From an uncultured Bacteroides sp. (GTDB taxonomy: Bacteria; Bacteroidota; Bacteroidia; Bacteroidales; Bacteroidaceae): a stretch of 50,009 nt of DNA. The stretch's first letter is position 1; each line of letters begins with the position of its first letter. The notes beneath the pieces were generated by a model. The model did no database searches. It was given only the letters and a program-made list of their open reading frames with translations, and was not told the origin of the DNA. The DNA lies in NCBI GenBank assembly GCA_900557355.1, contig USSR01000001.1:1-50009 (forward strand), written 5' to 3'. The position numbers and the translations under genes are program-made. Shown here one piece after another: positions 26,223 through 35,613 of this stretch.

Positions 26223-26708
26223 ATGGTTACAGTTACTTTCCAAATCAAGCCCTATCTAGCGGCTTACATGTATGTGCGCTATAAAAATCACCTCGACGTA
26301 CCTCCAGACCGTTTTTCTTCCTCGCTTTCCGCCATCCATCTTCTCGATACCCAGCCTATCTACCACTTCCTCCACCAACTTTCCATCCCACACCCTCCCA
26401 ATGCCTCATGGCACGAAATAGGAAATATCACCTTTATTCTCCCCCACCCTAGAAACGGAAAAAATCCAAATGTATATAATTATATAGGTCATGACAGTGC
26501 ACTTATCATTGAAAAAGCAATGGAAGTAGAAATGAAAGCCGAACTTTATGAATTTCTCCTGGAAAATAAATACTGCCACGGCATCATGTTCAAAAAATCA
26601 ATGGAAACTTTTGTCGCACATTATAATATGGTAGAGTTAGTGGAAGAAGAAAGTTTGATGAGGGCGTTTCAAAGGTGGAGAAAGATGATGAAGGAGGAGA
26701 AAAAATAG
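26223..26708 (+). CDS. Conserved-looking hypothetical protein at the island boundary
   Basis: A 161-residue soluble protein (MVTVTFQIKPYLAAYMYVRY...). The phrases WHEIGNITFILPHPRNGKNPNVYNYIG and MEVEMKAELYEFLLENKYCHGIMFKKSMETF, and the basic C-terminus (FQRWRKMMKEEKK), have the look of a small Bacteroidetes protein that I believe recurs near mobile or accessory DNA, but I cannot name a family or function. The ATG follows an AT-rich leader without a clear Shine-Dalgarno, which is normal in Bacteroides. It is the first plus-strand gene after the SusC locus and has a weak hairpin after it, separating it from the restriction genes. Confidence 0.55.
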   Translation: MVTVTFQIKPYLAAYMYVRYKNHLDVPPDRFSSSLSAIHLLDTQPIYHFLHQLSIPHPPNASWHEIGNITFILPHPRNGKNPNVYNYIGHDSALIIEKAMEVEMKAELYEFLLENKYCHGIMFKKSMETFVAHYNMVELVEEESLMRAFQRWRKMMKEEKK

Positions 26709-26722
26709 AGTGACAGTTGGCT

Positions 26723-26756
26723 GAAAAGATGTTTTTTTTACATTCTCCATCTTTTC
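26723..26756 (+). terminator. Weak hairpin after the 161-residue protein gene
   Basis: GAAAAGATG (26723-26731) pairs with CATCTTTTC (26748-26756), with GCTTTTATATA following. The stem is A/T-rich and the T-tract is short. Confidence 0.35.
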
Positions 26757-26780
26757 GCTTTTATATAGCGTAATTTTTCA

Positions 26781-26788
26781 TATCTTTG
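26781..26788 (+). promoter_or_regulatory. Promoter -7 box ahead of the restriction operon
   Basis: TATCTTTG fully matches TAnnTTTG and lies 36 bases before the degenerate XRE ORF and about 250 bases before hsdR. The -33 region is weak (GCTTTTATA). It is the best candidate for driving the co-directional genes to 38540. Confidence 0.5.
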
Positions 26789-26824
26789 TAGTATGACAGA
26801 CGCAAATAACAAAATGTATTTATT

Positions 26825-26994
26825 ATGAACCAAATAAAAGAAGTCTTTGAAAAGAAAAGCATTAAACAAACGCAACTTGCAGAGAAGATCAGCGAAAGTT
26901 TTAGTCGAACTAATGCCTATGTTTGTAACCGCTGTCAAGCCAGCTTAAACAACTCTTCAAAATCGCTAAAATATCGCAGGTAGAACCTCAATGA
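26825..26994 (+). pseudogene. Degenerate XRE-family HTH regulator
   Basis: ATG at 26825 opens MNQIKEVFEKKSIKQTQLAEKI, the start of a small Cro/C1-type regulator, and continues through SRTNAYVCNRCQASL, resembling the recognition helix region (usually ...NAYVQNRQQPSL). The frame then goes wrong and stops at 26983. Shifting frame restores QLKQLFKIAKISQVEPQ, the expected final helices, then a TGA (26992) interrupts before LISKK. Intact relatives are about 65-70 residues. One frameshift and one stop, or misreads, would explain this. Such regulators often sit directly before restriction-modification genes in Bacteroides and limit early expression. Confidence 0.55.
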
Positions 26995-27040
26995 TTGATC
27001 TCAAAAAAACAATTGACATGTATCCTAAAGACCTACAATT

Positions 27041-30000
27041 ATGAAGGATTCCAATTTTACATTTTTACAGACTACATATCCTGATCTGTTTACTCTTGGC
27101 GAACTTGCTGAGAAACTTATTTCTATTGATCCTAATTCGTCGTTGACCAAATCTCGATTATTTGCAGAAAAGCTTACTGCTTTAATTTGGAGCTTTGAAG
27201 AGTTAGACGCAACAGATGAAACGCAGGTATATAAAATCAATAAACTATATAACGAAGAAATAATTCCCGAAATTATAAAAGACTTCTTACACTTAATTCG
27301 TAAATCAGGTAATCGTGCTACACATACAGGGAACAGTAGCAAAGAAGAAGCTCTTTTTGTATTAAAGAAGCTCTTCAAACTTTCAACATGGTTTTATGAA
27401 ACATACGAAAACGTTCAATTATCCGAAATCAATTATAATGAGCCTACTGGCATAAGTACGGATAATGAGATAGATGAGCTAAACAGCAAACTACAATCCT
27501 TAGAGGAACAAGTATTGAGCTATAAAGATAAAATTACTGCTCTTAATAACTCCGCCAGTTCCAAACAAGGACGTCGTAAACGTTCTATTTCCGTTGCTAG
27601 TCTTATAGACTTAAATGAAGACGAAACGAGAATAATGCTTATTGATCCTGCTTTACGTAAGGCTGGTTGGGAATGTGATACTCATACGCTAAACTTCAGA
27701 ACGCATCGCACAATGCCAGCGAAGGGTCGCAATATGGCGATAGCAGAGTGGCAATGTGGCAGCATTAGAGCTGATTATGCTCTGTTTATTGGTACGACAC
27801 TTTATGGAATTGTAGAAGCTAAAAGATTCTCTGCAGATATATCAACCAACCTTCATCAGTCAAAGATATACTCATGTACAATTGAGGAGCAAGATGGGAT
27901 TGTACTACTTGGCAATTGGAGTGGCAACAAAGTCCCTTTTCTATTTTCTACAAATGGGCGTCAATATCTTGAGCAAATCAAAACAAAAAGCGGGATTTGG
28001 TTTGCCGATACGCGTAAACCAACAAAGAAATCAGAACCAATACGAGATTGGTATTCGCCCGAAGGTCTTGAGAAATTATATGAACGAGACATAGATGAAG
28101 TTAATCAGAGGTTAATGACAAGCAGCTATGATTATTTAACAGAGTCTTCCGGGTTAAGCCTTTACGATTATCAAATCAATGCAATAAAAGCTATTGAGCA
28201 AAAAATCATAAATGGAGGAGACGATAAAAGAGCTCTTCTGGTGATGGCTACTGGTACTGGCAAAACAAGGACAGCCATCGGTCTGGCATATCGTCTTATT
28301 AAATCTAATAGATTCAAACGTATATTGTTTCTAACTGATCGTCGTTTACTTGCTGAGCAAGCTTTCGGAGACTTTAAGGATAAGAGAGTAGAAGATTTTA
28401 ATACATTCACAGAAATATACAAAGTAAGTTCTCTGAAAGATGTATTACCTGATGCAGAAGCTCGTTTACATTTTGCCACAGTTCAAGGTTTAGTCAGGCG
28501 TCTATTTTATAACAATGATGAAAACGAAAAATCGCTTTCTATTGACTCTTATGATTGTATTATTGTTGATGAAGCACATCGAGGGTATAATCTTGATCGT
28601 GAACTAGACGATGACGATTTAAGTTTTCGTGATCAGGATGACTATGTGAGCCAATATAAACGTGTTATTGAATATTTCGACTCACACATTATTGGTCTTA
28701 CAGCAACACCAGCTCTACATACAACACAAATCTTTGGTGCACCTGTATTCACATACTCATATAGAGAGGCGGTTATAGACAACCGGTTAGTAGATCACGA
28801 GCCCCCGTACCTTATTAAAACAAAGTTGAGCGAGGAGGGGATTGTATGGAAGCAGGGAGAGAGACCTAAAGCCTATGATCCCGAAACCAATTCTATCGAA
28901 GAGCTTGCTGAACTGGAAGATGAATTACATATTGAAGTAGAACAATTCAATAAGAGGGTTATTACACCAAATTTCAATAGAACTGTTATTAAAGAACTAG
29001 TGCAACATATTGACCCTGAGGGTGAAGGTAAGACATTGATCTTTGCAGTTCGAGACTCTCATGCAGATATGATTGTCGATATGCTATTTGAAGAATATGA
29101 GGCAATAGGTTTGGATGTACATAGAGACGCTATCCGTAAGATTACTGGAAATGTCTATGATCCGTTGGAACTTACAAGGTTATTCCGTAATGAAAAGTAT
29201 CCCAATATTGCCGTAACTGTAGACCTACTAACTACGGGAGTAGATATTCCACAGATTACAAACCTTGTATTTATGCGCAGAGTTAATTCTCGTATTTTGT
29301 TTGAACAAATGTTGGGACGAGCTACACGTAAATGCGATGAAATAGGCAAAGAATATTTCCAAATATATGATGCAGTAGGTGTATATGATGCCTTGAAAGG
29401 ATTCTCTCAGATGCAAACTGTTTCGAATCCGTCTTTTTCATTCAAACAACTTATAGATGAATTTGATCACATCGACAATGACACACGCAAAAAACGCCAG
29501 ATAGAACAAATTATCGCAAAATTACAACGAAAAAAACGAGATTTAACAGACGATAAACTTGATCAATTTGTACGACTATCAGAAGGAAACACTCCTGAAG
29601 ATTTTATACATAAACTACGTAAAGAGGATATAACCTCAAGCATTGAACGTATTAGACGAACATCGGAGCTTTGGGATTTCCTCGATGAACGAATATATAG
29701 ACCAAAAACTCAGCTCCTATCTGAACACGAAGATAGGTTACGTAGAGTTGAACGAGGATATGGTAATGCAAAGAAGCCGGAGGACTATATCGAAAGCTTC
29801 AAAGAATATATTTTGAATAATAAAGAAAAGATAGAGGCTTTAAAGATTGTCTGCAACAAACCTAGTGAGCTTGATCGTAAGTCTTTGAAAGAGCTAAAAC
29901 TTATTCTTGATCAACAGGGCTTTAATGTTGCTACTCTAAACCAGGCTTGGCACGATGCCAAAAACGAAGATATTGCAGCCGACATAATAGCTTATATTCG

Positions 30001-30274
30001 AACGTTTGCGCTCGATGTAATGCTAGTCACACCTGAACAACGAGTAAAAGGGGCAATACAGAAGGTTAAAGCTATGCAATCTTGGAATGCTATTCAGCTT
30101 AAGTGGATAGATCGTTTCGAGAAACAACTCATCGCAGAGACCATACTCACAAAAGAGGATTTAGACAAAGAGCCTTTCAAAAATGACGGTGGCTATATAC
30201 GAATTAACAAGATTTTTAATGAAAAACTAGATATGGTATTACATACAATCAATGAATACCTATACAGTGCATAA
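27041..30274 (+). CDS. hsdR: Type I restriction enzyme R subunit (HsdR) with N-terminal DUF4145
   Basis: A 1077-residue motor-nuclease subunit that translocates and cuts unmodified DNA with HsdM and HsdS. Domains: DUF4145-like helical domain (about 1-125), coiled coil (about 140-175), PD-(D/E)xK nuclease (about 190-290; RADY D245 and VEAK E259/K261), superfamily-2 helicase with Walker A MATGTGKT (402-409), DEAH VDEAH (509-513), LTATP (553-557), and the EcoEI-type C-terminal domain (about 840-1070). Motifs appear complete, so it should be active; the domain order is that of EcoEI-like (type IB) enzymes. The DUF4145 extension is common in type I R subunits. ATG at 27041 opens the conserved domain; a degenerate XRE gene lies upstream. 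Confidence 0.95.
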   Translation: MKDSNFTFLQTTYPDLFTLGELAEKLISIDPNSSLTKSRLFAEKLTALIWSFEELDATDETQVYKINKLYNEEIIPEIIKDFLHLIRKSGNRATHTGNSSKEEALFVLKKLFKLSTWFYETYENVQLSEINYNEPTGISTDNEIDELNSKLQSLEEQVLSYKDKITALNNSASSKQGRRKRSISVASLIDLNEDETRIMLIDPALRKAGWECDTHTLNFRTHRTMPAKGRNMAIAEWQCGSIRADYALFIGTTLYGIVEAKRFSADISTNLHQSKIYSCTIEEQDGIVLLGNWSGNKVPFLFSTNGRQYLEQIKTKSGIWFADTRKPTKKSEPIRDWYSPEGLEKLYERDIDEVNQRLMTSSYDYLTESSGLSLYDYQINAIKAIEQKIINGGDDKRALLVMATGTGKTRTAIGLAYRLIKSNRFKRILFLTDRRLLAEQAFGDFKDKRVEDFNTFTEIYKVSSLKDVLPDAEARLHFATVQGLVRRLFYNNDENEKSLSIDSYDCIIVDEAHRGYNLDRELDDDDLSFRDQDDYVSQYKRVIEYFDSHIIGLTATPALHTTQIFGAPVFTYSYREAVIDNRLVDHEPPYLIKTKLSEEGIVWKQGERPKAYDPETNSIEELAELEDELHIEVEQFNKRVITPNFNRTVIKELVQHIDPEGEGKTLIFAVRDSHADMIVDMLFEEYEAIGLDVHRDAIRKITGNVYDPLELTRLFRNEKYPNIAVTVDLLTTGVDIPQITNLVFMRRVNSRILFEQMLGRATRKCDEIGKEYFQIYDAVGVYDALKGFSQMQTVSNPSFSFKQLIDEFDHIDNDTRKKRQIEQIIAKLQRKKRDLTDDKLDQFVRLSEGNTPEDFIHKLRKEDITSSIERIRRTSELWDFLDERIYRPKTQLLSEHEDRLRRVERGYGNAKKPEDYIESFKEYILNNKEKIEALKIVCNKPSELDRKSLKELKLILDQQGFNVATLNQAWHDAKNEDIAADIIAYIRTFALDVMLVTPEQRVKGAIQKVKAMQSWNAIQLKWIDRFEKQLIAETILTKEDLDKEPFKNDGGYIRINKIFNEKLDMVLHTINEYLYSA

Positions 30275-30288
30275 AACAACAGATAATT

Positions 30289-31746
30289 ATGACAGCAGAA
30301 TCAATCGCACAGAAACTTTGGAATCAGTGTAATGTACTTCGCGATGACGGGGTAACATACCATCAATATCTTAACGAGCTGACGTACATACTTTTTTTGA
30401 AACTTTCTGATGTTAAGGGTTTCTCAAATGAGATACCAGCCCAATGGCGATGGACGGAATTTGTAAGTGAGACTGATAATAATAAAGCTTTTGCTCTATA
30501 TCGAGATTTTTTAGCATCAGTCAGTGGTAGAACTTCAAGTGATACCATTAAAGAAATATACCGTAATGCTTCGACAAGCTTACGTAAACCTGTAAACTTT
30601 AATACCATCGTCCAAGCTATTGATAAACTTGACTGGTATGAAGAAAGTGATCGTGACATGATGGGCGACATCTATGAAAGCCTGCTTGAAAAAAATGCTA
30701 CAGAAAAGAAGAGTGGAGCAGGTCAATACTTTACACCACGCCCCTTAATAAATGTGATGGTTAAACTATCGGTACCAAATCTTGGTGAGCGCTGGAATGA
30801 CCCGGCCGCCGGAACTTTTGGCTTTATGATATCGGCAGACCACTACCTGAAAGAAAAAACAGATAAATTCACATGGAATGATAGAGTACGTGATTTTCAG
30901 AAAAGGAAGGCCTTTTCAGGTGTTGAGCTTGTACCTGATGCACATCGTCTGGCATTAATGAATGCACGCCTACACGATATGGAAAGTGAGATTATACTTG
31001 GTGACACTTTAACTGACTTAGGCAAAAAACTGATTGGCTTTGATGGTGTGTTGGCAAACCCTCCTTTTGGAACAAAAAAAGGTGGAGAGCTCCCAACACG
31101 AGATGACTTCACCTTTCCGACAAGTAATAAACAGCTTAATTTTTTGCAACATATCTACCGTAGTTTAAAAAAGGATGGCAAAGCACGTGCAGCAGTTGTA
31201 TTGCCAGACAATGTCTTGTTTGAGGATAACGATGGGCAAAAAATTCGTCGTGACTTAATGGATAAGTGCGATCTACATACCATTTTACGTCTACCTACTG
31301 GTATATTCTATGCGGCAGGTGTAAAGACCAATGTGTTATTTTTTACACGAGGAACGTCAGAGACTGGAAATACTAAAAAGGTTTGGTTCTACGATATGCG
31401 CACCAATGCGCCAGCATATGGCAAACGTACCCCTTTCACGGAAGAGGCTTTCCGTGACTTTATCTATGCCTACACGGGAGGAATTTCCGCCGATAATGTG
31501 GTCAAGGAATTCGATGGTACGATCGATCATACTAAGCGTGCAGCTGTCAAAGATGAGCGTTGGCAGTGCATCACACGCAAAACGATAGCCGAAAAGGGTG
31601 ATAGTTTAGATTTAGGATTAATTGCAGATAGCAGTTTGCAGGACTCTGCAACTCTTGGTGACCCTAAAGATATTATTCAAGAGGCAAAAGATGAGATTAC
31701 AACCATTCTTTCTCAGTTGGATTTAATGCTAAAGGAGTTGAAATAA
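30289..31746 (+). CDS. hsdM: Type I restriction-modification M subunit, N6-adenine methyltransferase (HsdM)
   Basis: A 485-residue methyltransferase that protects the host sites recognised by HsdS. N-terminal HsdM_N helical domain (1-110), then GAGQYFTPR (143-151), the AdoMet-binding motif DPAAGTFGF (171-179, variant of DPxxGxG/F), and the catalytic motif NPPF (257-260) diagnostic of N6-adenine methylation. Starts 14 bp after hsdR; its TAA overlaps the hsdS ATG by one base (TAATG), typical of coupled translation. Length is normal for the family. Confidence 0.95.
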   Translation: MTAESIAQKLWNQCNVLRDDGVTYHQYLNELTYILFLKLSDVKGFSNEIPAQWRWTEFVSETDNNKAFALYRDFLASVSGRTSSDTIKEIYRNASTSLRKPVNFNTIVQAIDKLDWYEESDRDMMGDIYESLLEKNATEKKSGAGQYFTPRPLINVMVKLSVPNLGERWNDPAAGTFGFMISADHYLKEKTDKFTWNDRVRDFQKRKAFSGVELVPDAHRLALMNARLHDMESEIILGDTLTDLGKKLIGFDGVLANPPFGTKKGGELPTRDDFTFPTSNKQLNFLQHIYRSLKKDGKARAAVVLPDNVLFEDNDGQKIRRDLMDKCDLHTILRLPTGIFYAAGVKTNVLFFTRGTSETGNTKKVWFYDMRTNAPAYGKRTPFTEEAFRDFIYAYTGGISADNVVKEFDGTIDHTKRAAVKDERWQCITRKTIAEKGDSLDLGLIADSSLQDSATLGDPKDIIQEAKDEITTILSQLDLMLKELK

Positions 31747-33179
31747 TGGAGAAACGATTGCCAAATAATTGGAGTGAAACAAAGTTTACAAACCTGATTA
31801 GTTTTATAATTGGTGGTGACTGGGGGTATGATTCCGAGAAAGTTATTGAAGACTCTTCTTTAGTTTATTGTATTCGTGGCGGTGAAATAAGAGACTGGAA
31901 TAAAAACAAAGGTAATACAGCAGCTCTTAGAAGGCTTAAAAATACAAGTATTGAAAAACGGAAGTTAAATAAAGGAGATATACTTGTCGAGATTTCTGGA
32001 GGAGGTCCTGATCAACCTGTAGGAAGAACGCTATATATTGATGAAGACTCTATCAACAACAAGTTTCTATATCCAACAGTATGTACTAATTTTTTCAGAC
32101 TAGTAAGAACATTTAAGCCTGTAGATAGTAAATACATAAACTATTATCTACACTATTTCTATATTATAGGAGGTACAATTGAGCTACAAGGAGGTAGCAA
32201 TAATCTTAGAAATTTAAAAATCAAAGAATATCAACAAATTACTATTCCTTTGCCACCTTTGGCAGAGCAGAAACGGATAGCAGATAAATTGGATATACTT
32301 TTCGGGCGGTTAGAGACTATCAGAAAAGCAACTGACCATATCCCTGAGCTAATCAAAAAAATTCGCCAACAAATCCTTACTAATGCTGTTACTGGCAAAC
32401 TCACCGAAAAGTGGCGACAAAAAAAGGTATTCGATGTATGTGACATTGTTGAAGTTATTGATTCAGAATATGATTCTGAAGACATTCCTGACACTTGGAT
32501 ATATTCTACTATTGAAAATGTAGGAAAAGTCAAGGGAGGCAAGCGTTTACCTGCTGGCGAGGAATTAGTTGAGCAAAATACAGGATTCCCATATATCAGA
32601 GCAAGAGATCTAAAAGAAGGTACAGTATTGACAAAAAATATGATGTATCTTTTGCCTGAGACACAGCAAAAAATTAAAAGTTATATAGTAAAGACTGATG
32701 ATGTCTACATAACAATCGTTGGTGCTAAGATTGGAGATGCCGGGATAATTCCAGAATCGATGAATAATGCAAACTTAACAGAAAATGCAGCTAAAATAAC
32801 ACTACTGCATCAGGATTTGTATGCTCATTATTTGAGTTTATGGCTCAGAGCTTCAATATGCCAGAAGAATATTCAAGAATCAATTAAATCTGCTGCACAA
32901 GGAAAGTTGGCATTGGCAAGGATCAATAAATTACCTATATATTTACCGCCTAAAAAAGAGCAAGAAGAAATAGTAAGCAGAGTACAATCACTATTTGAAA
33001 AATTAAAAACAATTGAGCAAAAGTTTCAAATGCTAAAAACAAAATTAGACAATCTACCTCAAGTCCTCTTGCATAAAGCATTCAAAGGTGAATTAGTCGA
33101 GCAATTACCAACTGATGGCAACGCTGCTGACCTCCTCCGTGAGATAGAACAACTCCAAAAATCAATCAAAAAGAAGTAA
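31746..33179 (+). CDS. hsdS: Type I specificity subunit (HsdS)
   Basis: A 477-residue DNA-recognition subunit with two target-recognition domains (about 10-165 and 235-390), each followed by a conserved helix (LPPLAEQKRIADKLDILFGRL and LPPKKEQEEIVSRVQSLFEKL). The two helices pair to set the spacing between half-sites. Target sequence cannot be predicted by eye. Only one hsdS is present, with no second gene, silent cassette or recombinase next to it, so the common Bacteroides hsdS shuffling is not evident here. The base composition is clearly more A/T-rich than that of hsdM, as expected of frequently exchanged TRDs. Confidence 0.93.
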   Translation: MEKRLPNNWSETKFTNLISFIIGGDWGYDSEKVIEDSSLVYCIRGGEIRDWNKNKGNTAALRRLKNTSIEKRKLNKGDILVEISGGGPDQPVGRTLYIDEDSINNKFLYPTVCTNFFRLVRTFKPVDSKYINYYLHYFYIIGGTIELQGGSNNLRNLKIKEYQQITIPLPPLAEQKRIADKLDILFGRLETIRKATDHIPELIKKIRQQILTNAVTGKLTEKWRQKKVFDVCDIVEVIDSEYDSEDIPDTWIYSTIENVGKVKGGKRLPAGEELVEQNTGFPYIRARDLKEGTVLTKNMMYLLPETQQKIKSYIVKTDDVYITIVGAKIGDAGIIPESMNNANLTENAAKITLLHQDLYAHYLSLWLRASICQKNIQESIKSAAQGKLALARINKLPIYLPPKKEQEEIVSRVQSLFEKLKTIEQKFQMLKTKLDNLPQVLLHKAFKGELVEQLPTDGNAADLLREIEQLQKSIKKK

Positions 33180-33183
33180 ACTT

Positions 33184-34788
33184 GTGAGAATAAAATCGCT
33201 TAAAACCTCCAAATATAAAAATCTGCACAATGTTAATATAAACTTCAATGCAGATCTCATCACGTTGTTAGTAGGGCAAAACGGACTTGGAAAATCAAAT
33301 CTGATAGAGATTTTTACGTTTATATTTAAAGACCTATACACTATCAGAGAGAGGAAAGAGTTTATAGCATCAGCGAACAAAAGTGAACTTAGTGACTACA
33401 TTATTGAATATGAATGTCGAGGACATCAGCTAAAGATTGACTATCACGATGATCAATTGGAAATACGTGTAAAGCATGATACAGAAGAATACCAACAAAT
33501 TTCGTTTGCAGAGTTTAAGGGGAATTCCAATGTTTTTCTACCAGATAGAATAATGGGCTATTATTCAGGAGATAATAAACGCCTTGAAAAAATATTAAAC
33601 GAGTACACATTAAAAGAAAAGAAGACTCAACAACGTGCATACAGAAATGGGAGTATTAATAAGAAATTGCGCAATATATTCTTCTCTGAAAATAAACACA
33701 GCCAATTAATCCTATTCACTCTTGCAGTGTATTGGGATCACTCAAGAATCAGGCAAGTTGCAGACCAAATTCTAACCGATATTTTAGGAATTGATGAAAT
33801 GATAGGGTTTGAGATTATATTTAAATCACCATCATTTGCAAAACTTAATCAGCTTAAAAAGAACAAGGCAACTTTAGAATATTACGAAGGAGAAATACTT
33901 AGCACGAATGACTATAATAAGTTTACTGATATTAATATTTTCTGGGGGATAAAAGGCTCTATTGACTCTCTTTTAAGGGTGTTATTGTTTGAATATTTAG
34001 GTACACAATCATGTGTAATATATGAAGATAATAATAGAGAGTATTTAGCTATCAATGAACAATTAATGAATTATGATACTCTTGTTGATAAAATATATGC
34101 TGTATTTCCAGATCCTTTAGACTTCTTTGACGCCCTTGAAGCTGCTTCAAGTATAGGCGTTTTAGATGAACTTAAATTAGAAATCAGCAAAACAGGGGAT
34201 GATGATTACTATAATTTTACAGCATTAAGCGAAGGAGAACAACAACTAATAAGCGTACTTGGATTAATGGCGATTCTTAGAGATGACAATGAAGAAGTTT
34301 TATACTTAATTGATGAACCAGATACTCATATTAATCCCCAATGGCAACGTAACTTTATTAAGTTGCTGTTAGATAACATAGGAGACGGTCAACATAGACA
34401 TATGTTTATATCGACACACAGCCCATTCCTTGTCCAAGCCTACGAAGATAATGTAGTAGACATTCTACTCTTCAGAAAAGATAATGATAACGGAAAAATA
34501 ATAATTGATATTGCCAATAGTACAATTAAAAACTGGCGTATTGATCAAGTGTTGATGAGTCCTTATTTCGGACTCGAAAGTACTAGACCTAGCAGTATCG
34601 ATGACTTTATGAATAAAAGGTTGGCTATAATAAGACAAGGCGAATTATCAGAAGACGATAAGGCTGAATTGTTGAATTTTGAAAACGAATTAGGCTTCTT
34701 GCCAACTGGAGAGACGTTGACGGAATTGGAAAGTATGGTATTTATCCATAAAGCTGCAAAAAGATTTAAGGAGGAGAGTAAGAAATGA
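33184..34788 (+). CDS. ptuA: AAA/ABC-type ATPase, Septu PtuA-like
   Basis: A 534-residue protein of the OLD/RecF-like ABC ATPase group: Walker A VGQNGLGKSN (30-39, K37), ABC signature LSEGEQQ (348-354) and Walker B LYLIDEPDTH with D377/E378, followed by an H-loop region (HMFISTHSPFL). It lacks an obvious TOPRIM domain after the ATPase core, which separates it from OLD nucleases. The next gene is an HNH nuclease overlapping by 4 bases, the two-gene arrangement of Septu anti-phage systems, in which PtuA senses or regulates and PtuB cuts. Start is GTG at 33184, 4 bases after hsdS. Alternatively it belongs to the Rlo-type ATPases found inside type I loci. Confidence 0.78.
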   Translation: MRIKSLKTSKYKNLHNVNINFNADLITLLVGQNGLGKSNLIEIFTFIFKDLYTIRERKEFIASANKSELSDYIIEYECRGHQLKIDYHDDQLEIRVKHDTEEYQQISFAEFKGNSNVFLPDRIMGYYSGDNKRLEKILNEYTLKEKKTQQRAYRNGSINKKLRNIFFSENKHSQLILFTLAVYWDHSRIRQVADQILTDILGIDEMIGFEIIFKSPSFAKLNQLKKNKATLEYYEGEILSTNDYNKFTDINIFWGIKGSIDSLLRVLLFEYLGTQSCVIYEDNNREYLAINEQLMNYDTLVDKIYAVFPDPLDFFDALEAASSIGVLDELKLEISKTGDDDYYNFTALSEGEQQLISVLGLMAILRDDNEEVLYLIDEPDTHINPQWQRNFIKLLLDNIGDGQHRHMFISTHSPFLVQAYEDNVVDILLFRKDNDNGKIIIDIANSTIKNWRIDQVLMSPYFGLESTRPSSIDDFMNKRLAIIRQGELSEDDKAELLNFENELGFLPTGETLTELESMVFIHKAAKRFKEESKK

Positions 34789-35603
34789 AGTATATAGACA
34801 AATCGAGTGTCCCTATTCCTAATATACTCACAACTAGAGGAGTGGAAGAAACAAAGAAAAATACGGCTAAATATAAAGCGAACAAAGCTAAATATACATC
34901 TGACACACCTGCTACTAGAACTACAAAAAAGTATACTGTCGCAGATTCATTTAATATTGATGAAAAAATTTATGGGCATGATGATGTAAAAAACGCACTT
35001 ATAAATCTCCAAAAGAAATGCTGTTGTTTTTGTGAATCTCGGATTACTCATATATCATCGGGAGATGTTGAACATTTTCGCCCCAAACAGGGATATTCAC
35101 AAGACAATAGCGACATGTTTCACAAACCTGGATATTTTTGGCTGGCATATGATTGGTCAAATTTATTGTTTGCTTGCGAACGATGTAACAGGCGATATAA
35201 AAAGAATCTCTTCCCATTAAAAAATACAGCAAACAGATGTAATCCGAGAAGAAGTTTTAATATTTCAAAGGAAAAACCGTTATTCATAGATCCAAGTAAA
35301 GTAGATCCTGCTATTCACATTACATTTAGAAAAACGACTGTAACTCATAAAACACAGGAAGGTGATATAACTATACGTGAATTAGACCTAAACAGAGGAG
35401 ATCTTGAAGAAATGCGAAGAGACTCATATACTGCTATTGAAGCCTTAATGAATATTTACGAAAGAGATAGGGGAACACCTAATGAAACAGATAGCAAAAC
35501 AAAATTCAGAGATGCTTTGAATGAAAAATTAAATAAAACTGCTCAATACACAATGATGTTTAGATGTAACTTCGAGAATTACATTCAAGAATTTGGTATA
35601 TAA
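34785..35603 (+). CDS. ptuB: HNH endonuclease, Septu PtuB-like
   Basis: A 272-residue nuclease with a zinc-type HNH domain: cysteines at 79-83 (KCCCFCE), the catalytic DVEHFRPK (H97), and a second zinc pair CERCNRRY (C131/C134), in the phrase YFWLAYDWSNLLFACERC that marks the TIGR02646-like/PtuB group. In Septu and retron-Eco7 (Ec78) systems this protein degrades nucleic acid when freed or activated by the PtuA ATPase. Its ATG overlaps the ptuA-like stop (ATGA), so the two are translationally coupled. The C-terminal about 90 residues are helical and probably bind PtuA. Confidence 0.8.
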   Translation: MKYIDKSSVPIPNILTTRGVEETKKNTAKYKANKAKYTSDTPATRTTKKYTVADSFNIDEKIYGHDDVKNALINLQKKCCCFCESRITHISSGDVEHFRPKQGYSQDNSDMFHKPGYFWLAYDWSNLLFACERCNRRYKKNLFPLKNTANRCNPRRSFNISKEKPLFIDPSKVDPAIHITFRKTTVTHKTQEGDITIRELDLNRGDLEEMRRDSYTAIEALMNIYERDRGTPNETDSKTKFRDALNEKLNKTAQYTMMFRCNFENYIQEFGI

Positions 35604-35613
35604 TTTAAAAGAT

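Noticed and set aside
31746..33179. Shuffling hsdS locus, as is common in Bacteroides type I systems
   Set aside because: There is only one hsdS, with no silent TRD cassette, inverted repeat pair or recombinase gene next to it in the window.
35593..35613. Upstream TTG start for the McrB-like protein
   Set aside because: It would overlap the end of the HNH gene and use a rare start; ATG at 35614 begins just before the conserved YWHIQMH segment.
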